This document shows positions 8,440-17,071 of a DNA stretch of 64,000 nucleotides, piece after piece; within the stretch, counting starts at the first letter, position 1; every line of letters begins with the position of its first letter. The stretch lies in NCBI RefSeq assembly GCF_001187785.1, contig NZ_CP012154.1, forward strand, positions 2,846,501-2,910,500. Direction: 5' to 3'. The DNA comes from Wenzhouxiangella marina (GTDB lineage: Bacteria; Pseudomonadota; Gammaproteobacteria; Xanthomonadales; Wenzhouxiangellaceae). A model generated the notes under the pieces. It was not told the origin of the DNA, searched no databases, and saw only the letters and a list, made by a program, of their open reading frames with translations. The translations under genes and the position numbers were made by a program.

Positions 8440-8949
8440 TCACGGCTCCCCCATCATCCCCGGCGCGGCCGGTTCGGACTCGCCCCAGTACGGCGTGTAG
8501 TGCCCCCGATCGACCCAGTGTTGAAAGCTCGACCACGGGTAATCCGACGGTCGGTCGACGTAGCCGTGCTTGACCGGGTTGTAGTGGATGTAGTCCAGAT
8601 GAACGTGCAGGTCGCGTTCGTGGCGGATGATGTGGTCGTAGAAGCGGTTCTGCCACAGGCGTCGGGACGGCAGGCCCAGGCGACGGTAGCCGTGGATGAC
8701 GCCGAGCTTCATGTCGCGGACCAGGTCGGAGATGCCGCGGCCGCTGTGGCATTGGATCAGCCAGTGCATGTGGTCGTCGAGCAGGACGTGGCCGTAGTGT
8801 TTGAAGGAGTGCCTTTCGCGCAGATCACGAAGGGTTTCGATCACCAGGCGCTTGGCACGAGCATCGCGCAGCCAGGGGGCACGGTCGCGGGTCACGATCG
8901 TCAGGAACACCGCGTCGGAGGGGGAGAAATATCGTCGGTATCGAGGCAT
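8440..8949 (-). CDS. REP-associated tyrosine transposase (RAYT, IS200/Y1_Tnp superfamily)
   Basis: A 169-residue Y1-type HUH nuclease. It opens with RRYFSP and has the metal-binding HUH-type motif DDHMHWL (about residue 58), a GISDLVRDMK segment, RLWQNRFYDHIIR, and the catalytic-Tyr region YIHYNPVKHGYV followed by WSSF, as in RAYT proteins. These single-copy domesticated transposases bind and nick REP sequences and are thought to spread them. This gene is bracketed by REPs (8352-8375 on one side, 9128-9151 on the other), and GTAG-type REPs recur through the window, so it is the likely enzyme behind them. It looks intact. Confidence 0.9.
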   Translation of the reverse strand: MPRYRRYFSPSDAVFLTIVTRDRAPWLRDARAKRLVIETLRDLRERHSFKHYGHVLLDDHMHWLIQCHSGRGISDLVRDMKLGVIHGYRRLGLPSRRLWQNRFYDHIIRHERDLHVHLDYIHYNPVKHGYVDRPSDYPWSSFQHWVDRGHYTPYWGESEPAAPGMMGEP

Positions 8950-9127
8950 GGGGATAGCGTGCCGTCGATGTCAGTTTCGGGCGTCGGGGGAATTGCGCGA
9001 TTGGGGGTAGGAAATCGGCTCGGGGGTCGTTGGGTTCAGCGGGGCCAGGGAGATCCGGGCGCCGGAAGGGCCGCGGTGGTTGGGGCAATGGGCCGTCGGG
9101 TTGGTGGAGATTCAGGATGCATGGACC

Positions 9128-9324
9128 GTCGGCCGCGTGGGGCCGACCTACGGCGGGCTTCGATCAGGCAATCTCGATAGCGGGTTGCGCAATGGCATCC
9201 GAAAATCCGGACAACCCCGATTCGGCCCCGAACCATAGATCGCGCCAGCGCAGGTTGGAGGCGTGGTGCGGTTGGCCGCAGGCCAGAAGCGCCGCGCCGG
9301 AAACCGGCCGCGCGTGTGGCCGAC
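9128..9324. repeat. REP array 2 beside the RAYT gene
   Basis: In the gene-free stretch 8950-9383 there is a compact reverse REP at 9128-9151, an 81-nt spacer, and an expanded 90-nt element at 9235-9324 (entered separately). Flanking sequence on both sides carries the second conserved box of the repeat, TCTCCGTCAAcCCGACG or its complement (about 9090-9105 and 9342-9360). The rest of the stretch has no coding signal. Confidence 0.75.
9235..9324 (+). repeat. Expanded 90-nt REP, copy 1
   Basis: The REP hairpin arms are separated by a core of about 75 nt instead of a short loop. This copy is in forward orientation with a degenerate 5' arm (ATAG in place of GTAG). Its core has the same orientation relative to the arms as copies 3, 4 and 6. 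Confidence 0.7.
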
Positions 9325-9383
9325 GGTCCATGTCGCAAACATCTCCGTCAACCCGACGACCATTCCCATCCCTCAACGCCCCC

Positions 9384-12300
9384 TCAGACCAACCTGCGCA
9401 CCAGCGACTTCAACGCCAATGGCCGGATCGGCTTGTGCAGGAACTCGCAGCCGGCGGCGCGGGCGGCCTGGCGGACATCGGCGGCGTGGTCGGCGCTGAT
9501 CATGATGGTGGGGCAATGGCGACCGGCCCGCTGCAGTTCGCGGATCAGGTCCAGGCCGGTCAGGCCGTGGTCGAGGTGGTAGTCGAGCACCAACAGATCC
9601 GGGGCCTGTGCCTGCCAGCAGGCTTCGGCGCCGGCCGGGTCGCGGGCACTCATCACCTCATGGCCCCAGCCACTGAACAGGCGCACCAGGGACTCGAGCA
9701 TGCTCGGGTCGTTGTCGACCACCAGCACGCGTCCGCCCGCGCTTCTGGTCTGCTCGACGGGCGCGCTGATCGGTCGCGCCTCCGGCTCGACGCGGGGCAG
9801 GCTCACGCTCAGCATCGTCCCCCGGCCTTCGCGACTGGCGAGTTCCAGTCGATGGTCGAGCAGCCTCGACATGCGATCGGCGATCGCCAGACCCAGGCCC
9901 AGGCCAGGCGCGTCACGGTCCTTGTCCAGGCGGCGGAACTCTTCGAAGATCAGGCGGCGGTCGGCAGCCGGAATGCCCGGACCCGTATCGAAGACGCAGA
10001 CCTGCACGCGATCCCCGCGCCGACGGCAGCCGATCAGGATGCGCCCTTCGTCCGTGTAGCGCACGGCGTTGGACAGGAAGTTCTGCAGGATGCGGCGCAG
10101 CATCTGCGGGTCGCTCTCGACCCAGACGGAGGTGCTGACGCAGTCCAGGCGAAGGTTGCGCTCCTGCGCCATCAGGCGGAATTCTCCGGCCAGCTGGTCG
10201 AAGAGCTCACCGAGCGGAAAACGGCTGATCCGAGGCTCGACGCCGCCGGCATCCAGGCGGGAGATGTCGAGCAGTCCTTCGAGGAGGTTCTCGGTGGCGG
10301 CCAGGGCGCCGGAGATCTGCCGGATCGGCTCGGCTTCGGGCTGGTCGTTCAGGCGCGCACCCAGGGAATGGGTCAGCAGCTGCGCCGCGTTGAGCGGCTG
10401 GACCAGATCATGGCTGACGGCGGCCAGGAAGCGGGTCTTGGCCTCGCTGGCTCGCTCGGCGTGCAGCTTGGCACGCTCCAGTTCCGTGGTGCGGGCGATG
10501 ACACGCTGCTCCAGGGTCTCGTTGATCGCCTTCAGCTCTTCGGCGGTCCTGCGGAAGGCGGTGACGTCGGTGAAGGTGGCCACGAAGCCACCGCCGGGCA
10601 TCGGGTTGCCACGGATTTCGATGATTCGCCCGTCCGGCCAGGGCCGCTCGACCAGGTGCCGCGAGCCGGCCCGCTTGTGGTTCAGGCGCCGCTCGATCTT
10701 GGCCTCGACGTCGCCCTCGCCCATCAGGCCCTGCGCCGCGTTGTGACGCAGCAGCTCGGCCACGGGACGGCCGACCCGAATCAGCTCGGGCGGGTAGTCG
10801 AACAGGGCCAGGTAGGCGGAGTTCCAGGCCACCAGGCGCATGTCGGCATCGACCACGCAGACGCCCTGGCTCATGTTCTCCAGCGCGCCCGAGAGGACCT
10901 CCTGCGAGAAGCGCGCCCGGGCGGCGGCCTGACCGACCAGATCCGCCACCGTGTCCAGCGGCGCTGGCGTGCGCTTGCGGGCGGCGTCGAGCAGCAGGCG
11001 AGAAGAGGCCGAGCCGACCACGGCGGCCAGTTCATGCTCGAGCGCGGACTCCAGCTGGCGGTCCGAGCGATCACCATCGAACAGCTGATGCACGCGCTGC
11101 TCGGGCAGGAAGCGGGTGGCGAGGTTGCGCATCACCGCTCGCTCCAGGAGCTGGGCTCGCGCCGGTTGTTCGGTTCCTTCGGGCCAGAGTTTCGTCAGCA
11201 GCGCGATCACGCCCAGATTGATCAGCAGCGAGGCGATCACCGATCGCGACAGGGGCTCGAGCCCGCTCAGGCCGAACAGGCCGTCGGGCGACAACCACGA
11301 AAGACCCCAGGGCCCGCCGTCGACCAGCAGCGACGCGAAAAGCACATAGGCCCAGACCGCGACCCCGGCCAGCAGACCCGCCAGGATCACCCGCGCCGGC
11401 AGACCGGGCCTGTAGACCGCCAGCCAGACCGCCGGCGCCAGCTGGGCCAGGCCGGAAAAGCTCAGGGCGCCGATGTCGGCCAGGGCTTCGGCGCGGCCGA
11501 CACCGCGCGAGTAGGCATAGGCCAGCAGCAGCACCAGAGCGATGCCCAGGCGTCGCTGCAGGCGCACGGTCCAGCGCGGGCCCTCGTCGCGGCCCCAGCC
11601 GCGGTTGACCAGCACCGGCGTCAGCCAGTGATTGCCGATCATGATCGACAGGGTCAGGCTGGCCAGGATGACCATGCCCGTGGCCGCGCTCAGGCCACCC
11701 AGGAAGGCGAACAGGGCCAGACCGCCCTGCCCTTCGCCCAGCGGCAGCATCAGCACGTAGAGATCGGCCGGCGTGCCGTTGGCGGCCAGCAGGGCGTTGC
11801 CGGCCCAGGCCAGCGGCAGCATCGGCAGGCTGATCAGCACCAGGAACAGCGGGAACAGCCAGCGCGCGGTGCGGATGTGCTGCTGATCGCGACACTCGAC
11901 GACGCCGATGTGGAACTGGTGCGGCAGGGTGAACATGGCCAGGGCGCCGAGCAGGCTCAGGCTCAGGAAGCTGTCCAGGGAGGAGAAGGCCGGGCGCTCG
12001 GTCCGCGCCAGGAACTCGGCCGGACCGTCGAACAGACCGAAGACGACGAAGGCGCCCAGGGCCAGCATGGCGACGAGCTTGAGCAGGGACTCGAAGCCCA
12101 TCGCCAGCACCAGGCCCCGATTGTGTTCGGTGGCGGCCGTGCGGCGCGTGCCGAAGAGCATCGCGAAGACGGCCATGACCAGGGCCACGTACAGGGCCAG
12201 GTCCTGCCAGGCGGCGGGCTCGACCGTGCGGTTCGCGCCGCCGATCAGGGCGTCGAAGCTCATCGCCACGGCCTTCAGCTGCAGCGAGATGTAGGGCACG

Positions 12301-12701
12301 ATGCCCAGCACCGCCACGCCGGTCACCGTCGCCGCCAGGGTCGAGGACTTGCCGAAGCGGCTGGCGATGAAGTCGGCGATGCTGGTGGCATTGGCCGCCT
12401 TGCTCAAGGCCACCAGCCGGATCAGGAAGGGTGAGGCCAGGACGAACAGCAGGATCGTGCCGACGAAGGTCGGCGGAATCGGCCATCCGAAGCGCGCCGC
12501 CTGGGCGGTGGTGCCGTAGAAGGTCCAGGCCGTGCAGTACACCGCCAGGGACAGGGAATAGACCAGCGGCCAGCCCATCGCCCAGCGCCGACTCAGCCGC
12601 CCGCCGTGGCGCTCCCCGTACACCGCCACCGCGAACAAGCCCCCCAGCCAGGCAATGCCGGCCAGCAACAGGGTCAGGATGGAAATCGTGGGCGACGGCA
12701 T
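9384..12701 (-). CDS. Hybrid sensor: sodium/solute symporter-like membrane domain, PAS, histidine kinase, receiver
   Basis: A 1105-residue protein. Residues 1 to about 490 form an SSF (PutP-like) region of about 13 membrane helices. A PAS domain follows at about 600-720 (CVVDADMRLVAWN), with a coiled coil at 725-750. HisKA carries the phospho-acceptor in AAVSHDLVQPL (about His762), and HATPase_c spans about 800-975 (DTGPGIPAADRRLIFEEF). A C-terminal receiver domain has its phospho-acceptor in LLVLDYHLD (about Asp1039). This matches the NahK/CbrA type of nutrient-sensing hybrid kinase. The SSF part may transport or only sense a solute. No cognate regulator lies next to it, so signal probably passes to a phosphotransfer protein elsewhere. 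Confidence 0.88.
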   Translation of the reverse strand: MPSPTISILTLLLAGIAWLGGLFAVAVYGERHGGRLSRRWAMGWPLVYSLSLAVYCTAWTFYGTTAQAARFGWPIPPTFVGTILLFVLASPFLIRLVALSKAANATSIADFIASRFGKSSTLAATVTGVAVLGIVPYISLQLKAVAMSFDALIGGANRTVEPAAWQDLALYVALVMAVFAMLFGTRRTAATEHNRGLVLAMGFESLLKLVAMLALGAFVVFGLFDGPAEFLARTERPAFSSLDSFLSLSLLGALAMFTLPHQFHIGVVECRDQQHIRTARWLFPLFLVLISLPMLPLAWAGNALLAANGTPADLYVLMLPLGEGQGGLALFAFLGGLSAATGMVILASLTLSIMIGNHWLTPVLVNRGWGRDEGPRWTVRLQRRLGIALVLLLAYAYSRGVGRAEALADIGALSFSGLAQLAPAVWLAVYRPGLPARVILAGLLAGVAVWAYVLFASLLVDGGPWGLSWLSPDGLFGLSGLEPLSRSVIASLLINLGVIALLTKLWPEGTEQPARAQLLERAVMRNLATRFLPEQRVHQLFDGDRSDRQLESALEHELAAVVGSASSRLLLDAARKRTPAPLDTVADLVGQAAARARFSQEVLSGALENMSQGVCVVDADMRLVAWNSAYLALFDYPPELIRVGRPVAELLRHNAAQGLMGEGDVEAKIERRLNHKRAGSRHLVERPWPDGRIIEIRGNPMPGGGFVATFTDVTAFRRTAEELKAINETLEQRVIARTTELERAKLHAERASEAKTRFLAAVSHDLVQPLNAAQLLTHSLGARLNDQPEAEPIRQISGALAATENLLEGLLDISRLDAGGVEPRISRFPLGELFDQLAGEFRLMAQERNLRLDCVSTSVWVESDPQMLRRILQNFLSNAVRYTDEGRILIGCRRRGDRVQVCVFDTGPGIPAADRRLIFEEFRRLDKDRDAPGLGLGLAIADRMSRLLDHRLELASREGRGTMLSVSLPRVEPEARPISAPVEQTRSAGGRVLVVDNDPSMLESLVRLFSGWGHEVMSARDPAGAEACWQAQAPDLLVLDYHLDHGLTGLDLIRELQRAGRHCPTIMISADHAADVRQAARAAGCEFLHKPIRPLALKSLVRRLV

Positions 12702-12765
12702 GGGTGGGGGCGCGGGGATCAGGATGGCTTGGGTTCAGGAATGATTGTAGAGACTTTGGTTGGGG

Positions 12766-13093
12766 TTTCCGGTTTCCGGTTTCCGGGATGCTGGATGCGG
12801 GTAACGCGGTGCTGAACGAAGGCACCCCGGACGGCCGGATGCCATTGCGCGCCCCGATATCGACATCGCCTGATCGAAGCCCTGAGTAGGTCGGCCCCAC
12901 GCGGCCGACGGTCCATGCCCAAGACATCTCCGCCAACCCTACGGCGCAATGTCCCAGCCATCGCCGAGAGCCCAACACACGCATATCCCAGCCATCACGG
13001 TCAACACTACGACCAACAACGGTTTCTGGCCAAGAACCAGAGCGCAGGTGGCAACGGGACTCTCCGGTCGTCGGCCACGTGGGGCCGACCTAC
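12766..13093. repeat. REP array 3 with a TTTCCGG heptad end
   Basis: This occupies most of the gene-free stretch 12702-13183. It starts with three tandem TTTCCGG heptads (12766-12786), continues with the array-end block containing CACCCCGGA and CCGGATGCC, then a forward REP (12886-12909), 160 nt of the common inter-REP unit, and a reverse REP (13070-13093). The order matches the start of arrays 4 and 5, so the array has a defined end module. Confidence 0.8.
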
Positions 13094-13123
13094 GACTATC
13101 GGCCCCAACGCCACGCTCCAACA

Positions 13124-13156
13124 GAAAAACCCCGGCCGCCTTGCGACGGCCGGGGT
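13124..13156 (-). terminator. Rho-independent terminator of the TonB-dependent receptor gene
   Basis: On the minus strand a 9-bp perfect stem (CCCCGGCCG at 13130-13138 with CGGCCGGGG at 13147-13155) is followed by five T residues. It lies about 28 nt beyond the receptor stop codon. Confidence 0.9.
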
Positions 13157-13183
13157 CAAGACGGGAGAGTCGTCTTGGGGTGA

Positions 13184-15565
13184 TCAGAAGTTGATCGTGC
13201 CGGTCAGGGTGATCGTCCGCGGGGCGCCGTAGAAGGCGTTCATCACACCTTCCAGGCCCAGGGTCGAGGCGCTGCCGTCCGGCGTGGCGAAGACGTAGCC
13301 CGAGGTGATGTACTGCTTGTCACCGAGGTTACGCCCGTGCAGACCGATCTCGTAGCGGCCGTCCATGCGCTTCCAGGTCAGGTGCATGTCGTAGAGCGAG
13401 TAGGACGGCTGGTCGAGGAAGTCCGAGGGAATCTCGAACTGGTTGGTCTCGCCGCGATAGGACCAGGCGCCCATGATGCCGAAGGTGCCATCGGCGCCGA
13501 ACAGGCTCAGGGGACGCTCGTAGGCCAGGTTCAGGTGGCCGGTCCAGTCCGGGGTGTTCTGGAACACGCGCTGGTCGGAGACGTCTTCCAGGGCGGTGGC
13601 ACCGGTGGCCGGATCAGCGACGGCGGTGATGAACTCGTCGTAGTCGGCGTCGATGTAGCCGACCGCCGTGTTGAGCATCAGGCTGTCACCGGTGGTCATC
13701 ATGTTGCGACCGAGCAGCGCGCTCATCTCGAACTCCACGCCCTGCACCGTGGCCTTGCCCGCGTTGGTGGTCACGCCGGCGAAGGTGTCGAAGACGCCGT
13801 CGCCATCGCTGTCCACACCGATCGAGCCCGGCACCTGGATGTTGGTGTAGTCACTGTGGAACAGGGCCAGGGAGGTGTTGACCCGACCGTCTGCCCAGCG
13901 CGACTTGGCGCCCACTTCCCAGGTGTCGACTTCTTCGGGTTCGAACTTCATGAACTCGAAGACCTCGTCTTCGGACACCGTGCCGTCGCCGTTGAAGTCC
14001 GGTGCCGCCGTGGTCAGGCCGCGCGGGTCGAAGCTGCCGCCCTTGAAGCCCTGCGCCCAGCTGATGTAGAGGTTCTGGTTGTCCGTCGGCTGCCAGGCCA
14101 GGCTGACGCGCGGGGTGAAGTCGGTAAAGGTCTCGGAGCCCTGGAAATCGGAGGTCGTGGCGAAGACGATGGGATCGCCACCGAAGAATTCGGACTCACC
14201 GAGCATGTTCTGCCGGAGCACTCGAGAACTGCGCTCGTCGCTGGTGTAGCGACCACCGACGGACAGCTCCAGGCCGGTGTTCAGGTCGAAGAAACCCGCC
14301 AGGTTGAAGCTGATGTCGGTGAAGAAGGACCAGCTTTCCGTGTCCACATCGCCGAGGGTGAAGGCATTGAACTCGGGCAGATTGAGCAGCGCGCCCAACT
14401 GATACAGGCGCACGTCGAAGGGTCCGAAGGCGTTGGCATCGAGGTAGTAGAAGCCCGCGACGCCGCTGATCAGCTCGCTGGTGTAGTTGAGCTGGAATTC
14501 CTGGCTGAACTGCTCGTTCTCGTAGATCGTGGCCACGTCCAGGTCGACCGCCGGCAGGGCGTCGAAGTCGATCTGCTGGGTATTGTCGCTCTCGTACCAG
14601 TTGGTGATCGACTTGAATTGCCAGGCCGGGTTGAAGTCGTATTCCATCAGCAGGGTGACGCTCTGGGCTTCGGTCTCGTTCTTGCCCTGGATGCCGCTGC
14701 GCGAGTTGTAGACGTCATCGAGCACGGGCGCGCCGCTGAACAGGCCCGGGATCAGGCGATGGCCGCCGACCGGATTGGAGTCGTCCTTGTAGTAGTCGCC
14801 GGACAGGCGCAGGAAGAAGTCGTAGCTCGGCTCCCACTCGAAGCTCGCACGAGCCGCCATCACGTCCTTGTCGTAGTTCTCTTCGTCCAGGTTCAGGTTG
14901 GTGCCGTAGCCGTTGCGGTTGAAGGTGGCGATGGCACCGCCGATGGCGGCCGTCGAGCCGATCGGCGTCTCGCCGCTGACCACCAGGTCCTGCTGGGAGA
15001 AGCTGCCGATGGCGCCGCGGATGCTGGCCGTGGGCGTGCGGCCCAGACGGCGGGTGACGTACTTGACCGCCCCACCGATCGTGTTGCGACCGTAGAGCGT
15101 GCCCTGCGGGCCTCTGAGCACTTCGACGCGCTCGACGTCGTAGATGTCCAGCACGGCGGCCTGCGGACGGTTGAGGTAGACATCATCGATGTAGATCCCG
15201 ACGCCGGCTTCGAAACCGGCCACCGGGTCCTGCTGGCCGATGCCGCGGATGAAGGCGGTCAGGGTGTTCGAGGTGCCACGGGAAACTTCCAGGGTGGTGT
15301 TCGGCACGACCTGGTTCAGGTAGGTGATGTCCTGGGCACCGGCGTCGGCCAGGTCCTGACCGGAGATCGCGGTGACCGAAATCGGCACGTCGCGCAGGGT
15401 TTCCGTGCGCCGGCGGGCGGTCACCTGGATCGACCCGAGTTCGGCATTCTCTTCCGTGTTGTTGTTGCTCTCGTTCTGATCGGAATCGTTGTCCTGGGCG
15501 GCCACGCTGGCCGACAGCGCCAGGGCGATGGCCAGGGTCAGGGTCGAAATCTTTCCAGTCTTCAT
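13184..15565 (-). CDS. TonB-dependent outer membrane receptor
   Basis: A 793-residue receptor. Signal peptide about 1-23 (ending SASVAAQ), an acidic N/D-rich linker, a plug domain at about 45-165 (IQVTARRRTETLRDVPISVT, then RGIGQQDP and VEVLRGPQGTLYGRNTIGGA), and a 22-strand barrel with a C-terminal aromatic residue (TGTINF). The plug resembles that of iron-siderophore or carbohydrate/lipid receptors; the substrate cannot be read from sequence. I chose the ATG at 15565 because it is preceded by GGGAG and starts a proper signal peptide; the longer frame to 15646 adds non-signal sequence. It is divergent from a GntP-type permease, which may take the same substrate through the inner membrane. 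Confidence 0.88.
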   Translation of the reverse strand: MKTGKISTLTLAIALALSASVAAQDNDSDQNESNNNTEENAELGSIQVTARRRTETLRDVPISVTAISGQDLADAGAQDITYLNQVVPNTTLEVSRGTSNTLTAFIRGIGQQDPVAGFEAGVGIYIDDVYLNRPQAAVLDIYDVERVEVLRGPQGTLYGRNTIGGAVKYVTRRLGRTPTASIRGAIGSFSQQDLVVSGETPIGSTAAIGGAIATFNRNGYGTNLNLDEENYDKDVMAARASFEWEPSYDFFLRLSGDYYKDDSNPVGGHRLIPGLFSGAPVLDDVYNSRSGIQGKNETEAQSVTLLMEYDFNPAWQFKSITNWYESDNTQQIDFDALPAVDLDVATIYENEQFSQEFQLNYTSELISGVAGFYYLDANAFGPFDVRLYQLGALLNLPEFNAFTLGDVDTESWSFFTDISFNLAGFFDLNTGLELSVGGRYTSDERSSRVLRQNMLGESEFFGGDPIVFATTSDFQGSETFTDFTPRVSLAWQPTDNQNLYISWAQGFKGGSFDPRGLTTAAPDFNGDGTVSEDEVFEFMKFEPEEVDTWEVGAKSRWADGRVNTSLALFHSDYTNIQVPGSIGVDSDGDGVFDTFAGVTTNAGKATVQGVEFEMSALLGRNMMTTGDSLMLNTAVGYIDADYDEFITAVADPATGATALEDVSDQRVFQNTPDWTGHLNLAYERPLSLFGADGTFGIMGAWSYRGETNQFEIPSDFLDQPSYSLYDMHLTWKRMDGRYEIGLHGRNLGDKQYITSGYVFATPDGSASTLGLEGVMNAFYGAPRTITLTGTINF

Positions 15566-15672
15566 GTCTACTCCCTTGGGGGCAATACGGGGTCGTGTCG
15601 TTGACTGCCGCGGCCGACTCGGACCGGGGCCATTTCGAGCCAGCATAGAAAGCCGGGGCCTGGCCTGTAACT

Positions 15673-15686
15673 TGTACCTTGGTACA
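15673..15686. promoter_or_regulatory. Palindrome TGTACC-TT-GGTACA between divergent receptor and permease genes
   Basis: A perfect 6-bp inverted repeat with a 2-nt centre lies in the 183-nt divergent region, 108 nt from the receptor start and 63 nt from the permease start. The size suits a dimeric repressor such as GntR or LacI types. The binding protein is unknown. Confidence 0.4.
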
Positions 15687-15748
15687 GTTCCGCCACGCAG
15701 GCCCGCAACGCCACCATGAGCGCATCCTTATTCGAACCTGGAGCGCAC

Positions 15749-17062
15749 ATGCTCAGCCTGATCGGCCTGCTCGGCGGCCTCGGCCTGCTCATCTTCCTGA
15801 CCATGCGCGGCATGAGCCTGTTCGTGGCCACGCCCCTGTGTGCCCTGCTCGTCGCCCTGACCTCGGGCGTGCCCCTGCTGCCGCCGCTGGCCGGCGAGGA
15901 CGGGGTGAACCTGGTCACCCAGTACATGAATGGCTTTACCGGATTCATCGCCTCCTGGTTCTTCATCTTTCTGCTCGGCTCCCTGTTCGGCAAGATGATG
16001 GAATCCTCCGGCGGCGCCGACAGCGTCTCGCGCTGGATCATTACCCGCCTGGGCACGGCCCGGGCCGCCCTGGCCGTGGTGCTGGCCTGCGCCGTGCTGA
16101 CCTATGGCGGCGTCAGCCTGTTCGTGGTCGCCTTCTCCGTCTACCCGATGGCGCTCAGCCTGTTCCGCGATGCCAATCTGCCGCGCCGCTTCATTCCGGC
16201 GACCCTGGCCTTCGGCTCGGTGACCTTCACCATGACCTCGGCCGGCTCGCCCGAGATCCAGAACTGGATCCCCATCGAGTTTCTCGGCACCAGCCCGCTG
16301 GCTGCCTGGCAGGCCAGCCTGATCGTGGCGATCTTCATGGCCACGACGGGTTTTCTATGGCTGCGCTGGATGCTGAAGCGCGCCGTGGCACGCGGTGAGG
16401 TGTTCGAGGAACGCGCCGACGACCCGGGCTCGAATCGCCAGGACCTGCCCCACCCGGCCCTGGCGATGATTCCGCTGCTGCTGGTGCTCGGGATCAGTTT
16501 CGCGACCCATGACCGGCTGGGCACCTCGGCCCTGATCATCGCCCTGCTGGCCGGCTGCATCGGCGCGGCCCTGATCAATCTGCGTCATCTGCACAAGCCC
16601 GGCGAAGCCCTGGCCGAAGGCGGCACGGGCGCCCTGATCGCCATCGGCAACACCGCCGCCGTGGTCGGATTCGGCACCGTCGCCCGCGTTTCACCGGCCT
16701 TCGATGCGGCCGTGGTCTGGGTCACCGGCCTGCCCGGCTCCGGCCTGGTCTCGGCCGCGATCGCGGTCTCGGCCATCGCCGCCATGACCGGCTCGGCCTC
16801 CGGCGGCCAGGCCATCGCCCTGCCCATCCTCGGGCCCCACTACGTCGACCAGGGCGTCAACCCGGAGCAACTGCACCGCGTCGTCGCCATCTCCTCCGGC
16901 GCGCTCGATTCCCTGCCGCACAACGGCTACGTGGTCACCACCATCCGCGCGATCTGCAAGGAAACCCACGCCGCCGCGTATGCGCCCATGGGCGCCCTGA
17001 CAGTGATCATCCCGCTGCTCGGGCTGATTCTCTGTCTCGGCTTGTTCGCGGTGGGGTTGTAA
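15749..17062 (+). CDS. GntP-family permease (gluconate/hydroxy-acid:H+ symporter type)
   Basis: A 437-residue integral membrane protein with about 12 hydrophobic segments. It has GntP-family features: an N-terminal FLTMRGMSLFVATPLCALLVAL segment, SWFFIFLLGSLFGKMMESSGGA, TYGGVSLFVVAF, and late motifs MTGSASGGQAIALPIL and SGALDSLPHNGYVVT. Family members import gluconate, hydroxybutyrate or related acids. I prefer the ATG at 15749, which has GGAG 6 nt upstream; an in-frame ATG at 15716 has no such site. Whether it works with the divergent TonB-dependent receptor is inference from position. Confidence 0.82.
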   Translation: MLSLIGLLGGLGLLIFLTMRGMSLFVATPLCALLVALTSGVPLLPPLAGEDGVNLVTQYMNGFTGFIASWFFIFLLGSLFGKMMESSGGADSVSRWIITRLGTARAALAVVLACAVLTYGGVSLFVVAFSVYPMALSLFRDANLPRRFIPATLAFGSVTFTMTSAGSPEIQNWIPIEFLGTSPLAAWQASLIVAIFMATTGFLWLRWMLKRAVARGEVFEERADDPGSNRQDLPHPALAMIPLLLVLGISFATHDRLGTSALIIALLAGCIGAALINLRHLHKPGEALAEGGTGALIAIGNTAAVVGFGTVARVSPAFDAAVVWVTGLPGSGLVSAAIAVSAIAAMTGSASGGQAIALPILGPHYVDQGVNPEQLHRVVAISSGALDSLPHNGYVVTTIRAICKETHAAAYAPMGALTVIIPLLGLILCLGLFAVGL

Positions 17063-17071
17063 GGGGGAAGC

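Noticed and set aside
9030-12434. Plus-strand open frame of about 1134 codons opposite the hybrid kinase
   Set aside because: It is antisense to a protein with complete SSF, HisKA, HATPase and receiver motifs. High GC makes long antisense frames common; its translation is Gln/Gly/Arg/Ala-rich with no domain.
13337-15604. Plus-strand frame of about 755 codons opposite the TonB-dependent receptor
   Set aside because: Antisense shadow; the receptor has a signal peptide, plug motifs, barrel end and terminator.
15662-15676. Sigma-54-like site TGGCC...CTTGT before the permease gene
   Set aside because: GG-N10 is followed by GT, not GC, and it overlaps the palindrome.
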